A stretch of DNA of 64,000 nt. It comes from CAZART01 sp964487555 (GTDB taxonomy: Bacteria > Bacteroidota > Rhodothermia > Rhodothermales > VXPQ01). The notes below the pieces were generated by a model that did not search any database, was not told the origin of the DNA, and saw only the letters and a program-made list of their open reading frames with translations. The position numbers were made by a program, and so were the translations under genes. Positions 17,099 through 26,297 of this stretch are shown here, piece by piece (positions within the stretch are counted from its first letter, which is position 1; the number at the start of each line of letters is the position of its first letter). The stretch lies in assembly GCA_964487555.1 (NCBI GenBank), contig CAZART010000005.1, positions 1 to 64,000 of the forward strand. The letters run 5' to 3'.

Positions 17099-19840
17099 AT
17101 GTGCGGAAACGAGAGATTAAGAACGGCCTTTTTCTTTCTGGTCCTTATGGCACTGGGAACGGCCTGTGCCGGTACGGCCGTCGCCCAGTCCGGGAAGTTA
17201 TCGGGAAGTATTACGGACGAAGCCGGTGAGCCACTGCCCGGCGCCACCGCGGTGGTCGTCGGCACGTCGCTAGGAGCAGCCGCGGATGTGAACGGCGAAT
17301 ACACGATTCTGCGTGTTCCGCCCGGAACATACAGTGTTCGATTCAGCATCGTCGGCTATCAGACCACCCTCATCGAGGACGTTCGTGTGGCGTCGAACCA
17401 GACGACGACGCTGGACGCGACGTTAGGAGAAGCGGTGATTGAAGGCGAAGAAGTGGTCGTGACGGCCGAGCGGCCCATCGTCGATATTTCGCTCACGAGC
17501 TCGATGTCTACGCTGTCGCGCGAGGACATCGCCGTGCTTCCCGTACAGGCGCTCGACGACATCGTGAACCTCCAGGCCGGCGTCGTCGACGGCCATTTTC
17601 GCGGTGGACGCGCCGGTGAGGTGCAATATCAGGTCGATGGTGTTTCGGTCAACAATCCGTACGACAATACGTCGAGCCTGGAGCTCGACCGATCCGTTCT
17701 CCAGGAAGTCCAGGTGATTTCAGGCACGTTCGATGCCGAGTACGGCCAGGCGATGAGCGGGGTGGTGAACGCCGTGTTGCGAAGTGGAGACGAAGATCGC
17801 TACGAGTTCTCTGCCGAGACGTTTATGGGAGACCATGTCAGTCCGGGCAATGATTCGATCCGCGTGCGTACGAGATTCGAAGGAAATCGGGACGTCCCGC
17901 TCTATCCTTTTATCACCGAGATCGACCCAACGACCATTCAAAACTACCAGGCGAGTTTAAGCGGCCCGGTGCCCGTCCTTCCGAACACGACATTTCTCGT
18001 CAACGGGCAGCGCCGTGTCGACCTCGGGCATCTGATGGGCTGGCGACTGTTCATGCCGACCGACACCAACAATTTCGAACAGCGGATCTTCAATCCCACC
18101 GGCGACGGCGAGATCGTGCCGATGGAGTTCTCTAAAGAGTGGTCGTGGCTTGCGAAGGTGACGAACCGATCGCTGCCGAATATTCAGATCGGCTATCAGG
18201 CCATCTCCAACATCATCGATCGGAAGAATTACAGCCACGGTTTCCGGTTCAATCCCGACGGCACGACAGACATCCACCGATATTCAATCGTGCACGGCCT
18301 CGACTGGACGCACACGGTCTCGGACCAGCTCTTCTACGAGATCAACCTGCGTCAGAATTACTTCGATCGCAAGGACATGAAATTCGACGAGATCGGTACT
18401 GTGCCGCCTGATGAAGGGACACGATTTGCCCTTCCCGCAGATTCGCCGTACCGGGCGCCGGGTGACCCTCGGGGAGATGCAAACTTTTTGGAAGGCGCTG
18501 TCGTGCAGGGTGTCGCGTTGGGCCGATTCATCCAGCGAACGAATTCCTGGGTCGCAAAAGCCGCCGTCACCGCGCAGGCGACGAAATCGCATCTTCTCAA
18601 AGCCGGCGTAGAGATGCAGGCGTCGGCACTAGATTTCGGAGCGCCGGGGAAAGTCGAACAGACTGTCGTCGCCGGCGAGCAGGTACTCGGCGTGCTTCGT
18701 GATACTCTCGACGCGCAGGTGGTCTCCTATGAGCCGGTTCAAGGTGCCGTATTCGTGCAGGACCGTGTCGAGTGGCGCGACCTTCGCGTACGCGCCGGCT
18801 TGCGCATGGAATATTTCGACGCGAATGCGACGATTCCAAGCGACCTGGCCAATCCTGCCAATGCCATCGAGGAGGCCCCCGAATCTCATCCGCAGGCAAC
18901 AACCGTCAAGCTGCGGCTAGCACCCCGCATCGGCATTTCCTTCCCCATCCTGAACCGCGCCTCGTTGTTCTTCTCTTACGGGCATTTTTACCAGATGCCG
19001 GGCCTCGGCGACATGTTCAGAAACTCCGACTACATTATTCTGAAGGATCTTCAGGCAGGTGCGGTGGACTACGGCGTAATGGGCAATCCGGATCTGAAGC
19101 CGGAATTCACCGCCCAATACGAGTTCGGCTTCAAGTCGGAGATCACCACCTTTCTGGGACTCGATTTGAGCCTCTTTTATAAAGACATTCGCGATCTGCT
19201 CGGTGTAGAATTCGTTCAGACTTACACGGCGGCGGAATATGCGCGGTTGACGAACATCGACTTCGGTGGCGTGAGAGGATTCACGCTCTCGCTGGACCAA
19301 CGTGGGCCGGGACCGATTTCGACCAGTCTAGACTACACGCTTCAGACGGCCATCGGCAACGCGAGTAACCCGAGAGAAACGGCCAATCGCGCGGCAGCGG
19401 GAGAAGACCCACGCCCCCGGCAGGTGCCCTTCGAATGGGATCAGCGCCACACGCTGAATGGAACGGTCATCTGGTTCGTACCGGACAATTTCGCGGTTAC
19501 GGCGATTTTGCGCATTGCGAGCGGACAGCCGTATACGCCCTCGATAAGCACGGGCTTCGGCGCCGAGCTGGAGGCTAACTCCGGTCGAAAACCGGAGTAC
19601 TCGACCGTCGATTTGCGCCTTGAAAAATTCTTCAGCGCCGGTGGGATGCGGTGGACCGCCTTCGCGCGTGTCTTCAATCTGTTCGATCAACACTTCACCA
19701 GCGGAGCCGTGTACGCGGACACCGGCAGCCCTATCTACACGCTTGATCCCGCCCAGCAGCGAAATCCGAATCCGGATCGTCTCAGTGAGCCTAGACGGAT
19801 AGAGATTGGCGTGTCATTCAGAGGTGTTTTGCAACGATGA
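17099..19840 (+). CDS. TonB-dependent receptor with carboxypeptidase-regulatory-like domain
   Basis: 913-residue outer-membrane transporter. Signal peptide (to about residue 31, AVAQ), then a carboxypeptidase-regulatory-like beta-sandwich (KLSGSITDEAGEPLPGATAVV, about 33-120), a TonB plug (DDIVNLQAGVVDGHFRGG, VDGVSVNNPYDN) and a 22-strand barrel. It is shorter than typical SusC proteins and has no SusD gene beside it; instead it overlaps by 4 bp (ATGA) the gene for a 1105-residue surface protein. I infer that it imports glucan oligosaccharides in this locus. The 5' end lacks an obvious Shine-Dalgarno. Confidence 0.93.
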   Translation: MCGNERLRTAFFFLVLMALGTACAGTAVAQSGKLSGSITDEAGEPLPGATAVVVGTSLGAAADVNGEYTILRVPPGTYSVRFSIVGYQTTLIEDVRVASNQTTTLDATLGEAVIEGEEVVVTAERPIVDISLTSSMSTLSREDIAVLPVQALDDIVNLQAGVVDGHFRGGRAGEVQYQVDGVSVNNPYDNTSSLELDRSVLQEVQVISGTFDAEYGQAMSGVVNAVLRSGDEDRYEFSAETFMGDHVSPGNDSIRVRTRFEGNRDVPLYPFITEIDPTTIQNYQASLSGPVPVLPNTTFLVNGQRRVDLGHLMGWRLFMPTDTNNFEQRIFNPTGDGEIVPMEFSKEWSWLAKVTNRSLPNIQIGYQAISNIIDRKNYSHGFRFNPDGTTDIHRYSIVHGLDWTHTVSDQLFYEINLRQNYFDRKDMKFDEIGTVPPDEGTRFALPADSPYRAPGDPRGDANFLEGAVVQGVALGRFIQRTNSWVAKAAVTAQATKSHLLKAGVEMQASALDFGAPGKVEQTVVAGEQVLGVLRDTLDAQVVSYEPVQGAVFVQDRVEWRDLRVRAGLRMEYFDANATIPSDLANPANAIEEAPESHPQATTVKLRLAPRIGISFPILNRASLFFSYGHFYQMPGLGDMFRNSDYIILKDLQAGAVDYGVMGNPDLKPEFTAQYEFGFKSEITTFLGLDLSLFYKDIRDLLGVEFVQTYTAAEYARLTNIDFGGVRGFTLSLDQRGPGPISTSLDYTLQTAIGNASNPRETANRAAAGEDPRPRQVPFEWDQRHTLNGTVIWFVPDNFAVTAILRIASGQPYTPSISTGFGAELEANSGRKPEYSTVDLRLEKFFSAGGMRWTAFARVFNLFDQHFTSGAVYADTGSPIYTLDPAQQRNPNPDRLSEPRRIEIGVSFRGVLQR

Positions 19841-22800
19841 TGAATCTAACTGCATACCGTCGGAGCGTGAAGGTGATCGTCCTTCTTCTTGCCGTATGGA
19901 CGGTTCACACTGCCGCGGCCCAGGAGCTGGAGCCAGTCGTCCCGCCCGAACTGCGAGGCAACATCAATGCGGAGCGCACAGGAATTCACGATGCAAATCG
20001 CATTCGAACTCAATTTGCCAACTTTGGGATGGTCGGAGATTTTCAGGTGAACCCTGATCTGAGCGTTTTTCACTCCGCCGAAGTGCCCAAGGGATCCGGC
20101 CTGAACTATTCCGACGGCATCACGCCCTTCGTTCTGGCGCGCGTGACGCAGGAAAACGGCCGCGAAGCCCACATTATGCTAACCGGCTATCGCGAGCGGC
20201 AGGCTACGAGTCCGAATACGAGCCGCGTCATGCGATTCGAACCGCGGCCCGGATACAACGAGCGGAATCCGGACATCAACCAAGGACGCTCAATCGCACT
20301 CAGCAACGATCCGCGCACCTGGCCGGGCGCCACGAACGAATCCGGCATTCTGGACCCGTCGTCGGATCCGACCGACTGCTGGATCGATCGCGTAGACGAT
20401 CCCGACGATCCGGGATGGTGCGGCTCGTGGAATGGCTTCTTCGGTAAACGTCCGAATGCCGACCAGGAGTCGTATTTCGTCATGGACGACCAGTTTTACG
20501 ACGCCTGGAATTTCTACCCCGATTCGCGGGATCGCACGCGACGGGGTCTTGGCCTGCGCGTCGAAGTCCGCGGCTTCCAGTGGGCAAATCCGCAGGCGCA
20601 GAACGTGATTTTCTGGCATTACGACATCGTCAATGAAGGCACGACGACCTACGACGACATCATCTTCGGGCTCTACATGGATTCCGGCGTGGGGGGCTCG
20701 GGCCAGTCGTGTGACGGCGTCGCCGAAAGCGACGACGACAACGCGTTCTATAACCGGGATTTTGGCCTCAACCTGGTCTATACCTGGGACCGAAACGGCA
20801 ATGGCGTTGGTCTGACGTCCAATTGCGTGAAGACGGGGTATCTCGGCTATGCCTATCTCGAAACGCCGGGAAATTCGTCGAACGGCGTCGACGACGATCA
20901 GGACGGCATTTTCGACGAACGACGAGATGGCGGACCGGGTCAGAAGATCGAAGGCCAGGATGCCATTCGCGCCTACTTCCAGAGCAACTACGACGTCGCT
21001 CTGTTTGAGCAGACCTACGGACCCCTCGAGGAGCGTCCGGCTTTCGTGGCCGGCGAATGGTGGACAGGAGACGAAGACCTGGACTGGCTTGCTCAATTCA
21101 GCGACACCGGTGGCGACGGTATCTTCGAGGACGACGACAACGCAGCGGATACCGGAGAGCGTGACGGAATTCCGACGGCAGGAGAGCCCAACTTCGATCA
21201 GACGGACATCGACGAGTCGGACATGATCGGCCTGACCGGATTCAAGATGAACCGGATTCGAGCCGGTGCCGGTGCCCCCAGTTCGGAGACGGACAACATC
21301 GTGTTCTTCACAAATCAGAACGAATGGCCGCGCCGGCTCTATGAGCAGTTCTCGAGCCCGAATGAGGAAGACCGCTTCGACGTGCCGCTCGTCCTCAACT
21401 ACAACATCGGCTTTCTGTTCGCCTCCGGGCCATTTCCTCTGGTTGCGGGTACCCGGGAGCGGTTCAGTCTTGCTCTCGCCTATGGCGATGATCTAACGGA
21501 GCTGGAGAGCACGGTCGAGACGGTTCAGTCGATCTATGCGGCCAATTACCAGTATGCTACGCCTCCGCCGCTTCCGACGCTGCGCGCAGAGGCGGGCGAC
21601 GGATTCGTCCGGTTATCGTGGGACAATGCGGCGGAGAAGGGAATCGATCCCGTGACGAATCGCAACGACTTCGAGGGGTATAGAATTTATCGATCGACCG
21701 ACCCCAACTTTCTCGATGCGCAGGTAGTTACCAACGCCCGCGGCACCGGGCCCTTCGGCAACGGCCGCCCGATCGTGCAGTTTGATCTGGACAACGACAT
21801 CAAGGGATACTCGGATCTCCAGGTATCCGGCGTCGCCTACTGGCTGGGTGAAGACACCGGCATCACACACACCTATACCGATGAAGACGTCACCAACGGC
21901 CAGACCTATTATTACGCGGTTACCTCATATGACCGCGGTTCAGAACAGTTTAACTTTTTCCCGTCAGAGAATGCGATCACGATATCTCGAACGCCGCGCG
22001 GAGGGACGATTCTTCCCAAGAACACGGTAGAGGTGCGTCCAAACCCGCGCGTGCCGGGCTACGTTTCCGCGACGGTTGACGATGCGAGTATCGAGCACTT
22101 CGCTGGCGACGGCGTTGGGAGCGTGGGCATACGTGTCATCAACAGCGACCTCGTCCCTGACGACCATACTTTCCGAATCGAGTTCGAGGGCTTCGCCGAC
22201 AGCGTCCGAGCGTTGACCTATCGCATGATCGATGAGACTACGGAGGAGGTCCTTTTCGACACGGCCCGCGATCTAGACGGAGCGGCCACCGGGCCGATCG
22301 GGGCAGGACTTCAACCCGTCATATTTACGCCGAGAACCGTTCAGGTAGATTCTGCATCGACAGGGTGGACATCCGGCAGTCGTTCAGACGTGCAATTCGA
22401 CGCCGACTATTCGCAGGCGCTGCCCATCAATCTGATTCGGCCCGGCTATCCTGAGAATATACGAGTGACGTTCGCCGACGAACCCCTCGACACGTCCCTT
22501 GCGGCCATCGGGGCACCTGCACAGCCCGCTCATTTTAAGGTAGTGACCGAAGAGTCGGGTCGGCAGCTTGATTTCCGATACCGGGATGTCGACGGAAACC
22601 TCACGCTCAACCGGACGGGCGAATTCGTCGAGATCCTCGCGCCGGAAGCGGAGGGATCCACGCGGCAGATGCCTGTCTGGAGGTTTGTAGTTGACACGAC
22701 CGGCGTGGGAGCCTTCGATCGTCCGCCCGGCGCCGGGGACGAGTTCGTCCTGGCGATCCACAAACCATTCGGGCCGAATGACGTGATTCGTTTCCGTGCC

Positions 22801-23154
22801 CGTTCCGAGTTTGTTGATGAGGCGGCCAAACGTGCCGCCTTTGATGAGGAAGAGCCGTACGTCGTCCCGAATCCCTATGTGGCCTCAGCGAGCTTCGAGC
22901 CCGAGCGCTTCGCGGTCTCAGGGCGCGGGGTACGCCGTCTCGAATTCCGAGCCATACCCGCACTGGCGACGATTCGCATCTATACGGTACGTGGTGAGCT
23001 CGTCGAGACACTGGACCACGATGGCTCGACGACCGGCGTCGTCGAATGGAATCTGAGGTCGAAAGACAATCTGGAGATCGCCCCGGGTCTCTACATCTTC
23101 CACGTCGACTCCGACGTAGGGGAGCATGTCGGCAAATTCGCGGTCATCAAGTAA
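19837..23154 (+). CDS. Large T9SS surface protein partnered with the TonB receptor
   Basis: 1105 residues with a signal peptide (cleavage near AAAQ). The middle contains acidic calcium-type segments (DDDQDGIFDE, GDGIFEDDD), a fibronectin-III-like part (PTLRAEAGDGFVRLSWDNA through ITHTYTDEDVTNGQTYYYAVTSYD), and near residues 865-980 a module that also occurs in the GH144 protein at 30258 (RPGYPENIRVTFADEPLD). The C-terminus is a T9SS sorting domain (EPYVVPNPYVA, APGLYIFHV). It overlaps the receptor gene by 4 bp and is followed 46 bp later by a PorV-like gene. It probably forms the receptor's extracellular partner, taking the role SusD has in classical systems. Confidence 0.75.
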   Translation: MMNLTAYRRSVKVIVLLLAVWTVHTAAAQELEPVVPPELRGNINAERTGIHDANRIRTQFANFGMVGDFQVNPDLSVFHSAEVPKGSGLNYSDGITPFVLARVTQENGREAHIMLTGYRERQATSPNTSRVMRFEPRPGYNERNPDINQGRSIALSNDPRTWPGATNESGILDPSSDPTDCWIDRVDDPDDPGWCGSWNGFFGKRPNADQESYFVMDDQFYDAWNFYPDSRDRTRRGLGLRVEVRGFQWANPQAQNVIFWHYDIVNEGTTTYDDIIFGLYMDSGVGGSGQSCDGVAESDDDNAFYNRDFGLNLVYTWDRNGNGVGLTSNCVKTGYLGYAYLETPGNSSNGVDDDQDGIFDERRDGGPGQKIEGQDAIRAYFQSNYDVALFEQTYGPLEERPAFVAGEWWTGDEDLDWLAQFSDTGGDGIFEDDDNAADTGERDGIPTAGEPNFDQTDIDESDMIGLTGFKMNRIRAGAGAPSSETDNIVFFTNQNEWPRRLYEQFSSPNEEDRFDVPLVLNYNIGFLFASGPFPLVAGTRERFSLALAYGDDLTELESTVETVQSIYAANYQYATPPPLPTLRAEAGDGFVRLSWDNAAEKGIDPVTNRNDFEGYRIYRSTDPNFLDAQVVTNARGTGPFGNGRPIVQFDLDNDIKGYSDLQVSGVAYWLGEDTGITHTYTDEDVTNGQTYYYAVTSYDRGSEQFNFFPSENAITISRTPRGGTILPKNTVEVRPNPRVPGYVSATVDDASIEHFAGDGVGSVGIRVINSDLVPDDHTFRIEFEGFADSVRALTYRMIDETTEEVLFDTARDLDGAATGPIGAGLQPVIFTPRTVQVDSASTGWTSGSRSDVQFDADYSQALPINLIRPGYPENIRVTFADEPLDTSLAAIGAPAQPAHFKVVTEESGRQLDFRYRDVDGNLTLNRTGEFVEILAPEAEGSTRQMPVWRFVVDTTGVGAFDRPPGAGDEFVLAIHKPFGPNDVIRFRARSEFVDEAAKRAAFDEEEPYVVPNPYVASASFEPERFAVSGRGVRRLEFRAIPALATIRIYTVRGELVETLDHDGSTTGVVEWNLRSKDNLEIAPGLYIFHVDSDVGEHVGKFAVIK

Positions 23155-23200
23155 ATCGATGGATTTGGCTGGTTCGAATGGGAAGAACTGCGGTGTAGAA

Positions 23201-24214
23201 ATGAGAAGACTAACGGCATTGCTCGTAATAATTGCGTGGGCTTGCGCCGGCAACGGCGCGGCTCTCGCCCAGTCGAAAACCGGGACGACGATCGGCCAAT
23301 TTATAATGATTGAGCCGAGTGCCCGAATATCGGCTATGGGAAATGCCGGGGTGACGTCGTTCGAAGAAGTGACCGCCGCCTTTTACAATCCGGCGGCACC
23401 GGCAATGATGGCGAAATCCGACGTTCAGTTCACGCACAGCCCCTGGCTGGCCGGCATTGATTACAACCACCTTGCAGCGGCCATACGAGTCGGCGATTTG
23501 AGCACGATTCTCTTGTCCGTGACGTCGCTGAATTCCGGTGAGATCGACGTTCGAACCGTAGAGCAGCCGCTCGGAACGGGTGAGCGCTTCACCGTTGAGG
23601 ACCTCTCGATGGGAATCGGCTACAGCCGGCGCATCACCGATCGATTTTCGGCCGGAATGCAGGTCAACTACGTCCGCGAGACGATCTGGCATAGTGTGAT
23701 GGATGCGGTAGGGTTCAACTTTGGCGTTCTGTATGAACTGCCTTTTCGAGCGTACCTTGGGGCCAGCCTGGCAAATTTCGGCACCAGAGGGCAGTTCGAC
23801 GGCCGCGACCTGCGCATTCGCTTCGATCAGGATCCTGATCGATTCGGCGACAACAGCAATCTCCCGGCGGCGCTGACAACGGAGGATTACCCGCTACCTA
23901 TTCTCTTCCGCGTGGGATTAGGCGTTCCCATGACGCTGGGGCCGTACAATACTGCCCAGTTCGTCGTGAACGCCTACCAGCCCAGCGACAACACGCAGAG
24001 CGTGAGCGTCGGCGGCGAATGGACGTTTATGGATCTGCTTTCGCTGCGCGGTGGCTATCAGCATCTCTTTCAAGAAGATTCCCAGACGGGATTGACGCTC
24101 GGCGGCGGGTTGAAATACGACGTGAGTCAATTCGGCTTTCGAATCGACTATGGCTGGAACAGCTACGGTCTGATCGGCGACGTACAGCGCTTCACTGTGG
24201 GATTTGCGTTCTGA
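23201..24214 (+). CDS. PorV/PorQ-like outer-membrane protein
   Basis: 337-residue barrel of the FadL-like PorV/PorQ group. Signal peptide (MRRLTALLVIIAWACAGNGA, then LAQ), the family opening FIMIEPSARISAMGNAGVTS and EEVTAAFYNPAAPAMM, and a C-terminal strand ending with Phe (FTVGFAF). In T9SS, PorV shuttles cargo to the attachment complex; locus-encoded paralogues accompany many TonB receptor/surface-protein pairs in Rhodothermota-type genomes, perhaps to dock the large partner. I chose ATG 23201 over 23126 because it gives the signal peptide and avoids overlapping the previous gene. Confidence 0.82.
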   Translation: MRRLTALLVIIAWACAGNGAALAQSKTGTTIGQFIMIEPSARISAMGNAGVTSFEEVTAAFYNPAAPAMMAKSDVQFTHSPWLAGIDYNHLAAAIRVGDLSTILLSVTSLNSGEIDVRTVEQPLGTGERFTVEDLSMGIGYSRRITDRFSAGMQVNYVRETIWHSVMDAVGFNFGVLYELPFRAYLGASLANFGTRGQFDGRDLRIRFDQDPDRFGDNSNLPAALTTEDYPLPILFRVGLGVPMTLGPYNTAQFVVNAYQPSDNTQSVSVGGEWTFMDLLSLRGGYQHLFQEDSQTGLTLGGGLKYDVSQFGFRIDYGWNSYGLIGDVQRFTVGFAF

Positions 24215-24322
24215 TTTACCTTCCGAAGCCGTCGGTGCACCATCACCTGAAATGCTAGCTCCGACCAGAGGCGGCTCGGCGTGTGAAAAATGAGGTGCAC
24301 GGCCTAAATAAACGGACGATCT

Positions 24323-26188
24323 ATGGGTCTGCTGCTGAAAAAGCGTGAGCCGGGTTCGTGCGGCTCCGTGCGGCAGTGGGTGAAGCACGTCGAACGGCTA
24401 AGGCACATCGAACGGCTAAGGCACATCGAACGGCAAAAGCACGTCGCATGGCAAGAGCACGTCGCATGGCTAATTCTCCCGGCCCTACTCCTCTCCTGCA
24501 GCAGCGGCCCCGCCGATCACGCCGGCACTACGTATTGCAATCCGATCAACATCGACTATACGTACAGCGTGACCCACACGTCCAGAGGGTTATCGTTCAG
24601 ATCGGGAGCCGATCCCGCCGTGGTTCCGTTTCGCGACAGGTACTATATGTTCGTCACCCGCTCGCAGGGCTACTGGACGTCGGAGGATTTGCGAGAATGG
24701 GAATTCGTGCGGCCCCAAAACTGGTTTTTCGAATCGTCGAATGCGCCGGGCGCCTGGCCGCTTGGCGATTCTCTACTGATCGCTCTGGCGAGTCCTTCCG
24801 GGTGGCAGAATGTCATTTTCACGGACGACCCGCTGCTGGGAACGTGGCGAGGCGCAGCATCGCTCATGCCGCTCGTCCCCGTCCACGATCCCGCCCTGTT
24901 CGTGGATGACGACGACCGCGTTTATATGTATCGCGGATCGTCCAACGTCTTTCCGATCTACGGCGTGGAGGTGGATCCGGACAACCATTTCTTACCCGTC
25001 GGCGAAAATCGCGAGCTGTTCAATCTCGCGCCCGACCGGCACGGGTGGGAGCGGTTCGGCGAGAATCATGAGGACACGGAGACGAAGCCATTTATCGAGG
25101 GGCCATGGATGAACAAACACGACGGCACCTATTATCTGCAGTACGCCGCTCCGGGCACGCAGTGGAACGTGTATGGAGACGGCGTCTATACGTCGGAACA
25201 TCCCCTCGGTCCCTTCACCTACGAGGAATACAGCCCGTTTTCGTATAAGCCGGGCGGATTTATTCGCGGGGCAGGCCACGGCAGCACCGTTCAGGATCCG
25301 CACGGCAACTACTGGCACTTCGCCACGATGGTGGTCGGCATTAACTTCAATTTCGAACGGCGTATCGGACAGTTTCCCGCGGGTTTCGACGGCGACGGAC
25401 AGCTGTATACAAATACGGCGTACGGCGACTATCCGCATTACCTCCCGTCCTCCGAAAGGCGGGGGCGCGAGGACTGGTTCACCGGGTGGATGCTGCAATC
25501 GTACGGGAAACCTGTGGTGGCGTCCTCCGCCAGGGAAGATTTCGATCCCTCGAGGGTCGTCGACGAAGACGTCCAGACGTTCTGGGTGGCGCAGACGAAG
25601 GGGGAAGGGGAGTGGCTCACGATCGACCTGGAGCAGGAAAGCGAGGTGCGAGCCGTCCAGATCAACTACACCGACTTTGAATCCAACATTTACGGCAAGC
25701 CCGACACGCTGTACCATCAGTATCTCCTCGAATATTCGACCGATGGAGAAAACTGGGGCGTTCTCGTCGACAAGCGTGACAGTGCGGCCGACGTGCCGAA
25801 TGATTACGTGGAGCTCGCCTCACCGCAGCAGGCTCGCTACGTCCGCTTTACCAATTATCACGTTCCGACGCCAAATCTGGCGGTCTCGGGCTTGAGGATC
25901 TTCGGAATGGGCGGTGGAGATCGACCGGCTGCGGTCTCGACCTTTCGGGTGGATCGGGGTGAAGACCGAAGGGGGGCGCTTGTGACGTGGGACGACGTGC
26001 CCGGCGCGCAGGGGTACCACCTCTATTACGGCACGTCCCCCGACAAGCTGTACAATTCAGTAATGGTGTACCGTGATACCACCTATCAGTTTAATGGTCT
26101 AAACGTGGCGCCGGACTACTACTTCGCCATCGAATCGTTCAATAAAAACGGAATATCCGAGCAAAGCGATGTTCAGCATGCTCTGTGA
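24323..26188 (+). CDS. GH43-family glycosidase lipoprotein with discoidin and Fn3 domains
   Basis: 621 residues. The signal sequence ends in lipobox LLSC but has an unusually long N-region built from an 18-bp tandem repeat (HVERL/RHIERL units). The five-bladed GH43-like propeller spans about 70-370: base Asp in SGADPAVVPF, modulator Asp in VHDPALFVDD, acid Glu in IEGPWMNKHDGTYY. A discoidin/F5-8C-like domain follows (VASSAREDFDPSRVVDEDVQTFW to VSGLRIFGMG, about 395-530), then a fibronectin-III domain. GH43 enzymes usually hydrolyse arabinosyl, xylosyl or galactosyl linkages; here it may remove side sugars. It acts in the periplasm or at the surface. Confidence 0.85.
   Translation: MGLLLKKREPGSCGSVRQWVKHVERLRHIERLRHIERQKHVAWQEHVAWLILPALLLSCSSGPADHAGTTYCNPINIDYTYSVTHTSRGLSFRSGADPAVVPFRDRYYMFVTRSQGYWTSEDLREWEFVRPQNWFFESSNAPGAWPLGDSLLIALASPSGWQNVIFTDDPLLGTWRGAASLMPLVPVHDPALFVDDDDRVYMYRGSSNVFPIYGVEVDPDNHFLPVGENRELFNLAPDRHGWERFGENHEDTETKPFIEGPWMNKHDGTYYLQYAAPGTQWNVYGDGVYTSEHPLGPFTYEEYSPFSYKPGGFIRGAGHGSTVQDPHGNYWHFATMVVGINFNFERRIGQFPAGFDGDGQLYTNTAYGDYPHYLPSSERRGREDWFTGWMLQSYGKPVVASSAREDFDPSRVVDEDVQTFWVAQTKGEGEWLTIDLEQESEVRAVQINYTDFESNIYGKPDTLYHQYLLEYSTDGENWGVLVDKRDSAADVPNDYVELASPQQARYVRFTNYHVPTPNLAVSGLRIFGMGGGDRPAAVSTFRVDRGEDRRGALVTWDDVPGAQGYHLYYGTSPDKLYNSVMVYRDTTYQFNGLNVAPDYYFAIESFNKNGISEQSDVQHAL
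24385..24474. repeat. 5 x 18-bp in-frame tandem repeat in the GH43 signal peptide
   Basis: Five contiguous 18-bp units start at 24385, 24403, 24421, 24439 and 24457. They are variants of GCACRTCGAACGGCTAAG, each encoding six residues (for example RHIERL). Copies 2 and 3 are nearly identical. The period keeps the frame, so copy-number change would only lengthen or shorten the signal-peptide N-region. Confidence 0.9.
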
Positions 26189-26297
26189 TGCTCGAAATCG
26201 ACCAAAGCGAGCTGTTCCGGGACGTGATGCGGGATAGTGCCTACATCGTTCGCGGGCTCCTCCGGGGCGGCTTTTCAAGCAGCCGACTCGAGGAGAA

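Noticed and set aside
24234..24300. GGTGCAC pair upstream of the GH43 gene as an inverted repeat
   Set aside because: GTGCAC is itself palindromic, so the apparent pairing is trivial.
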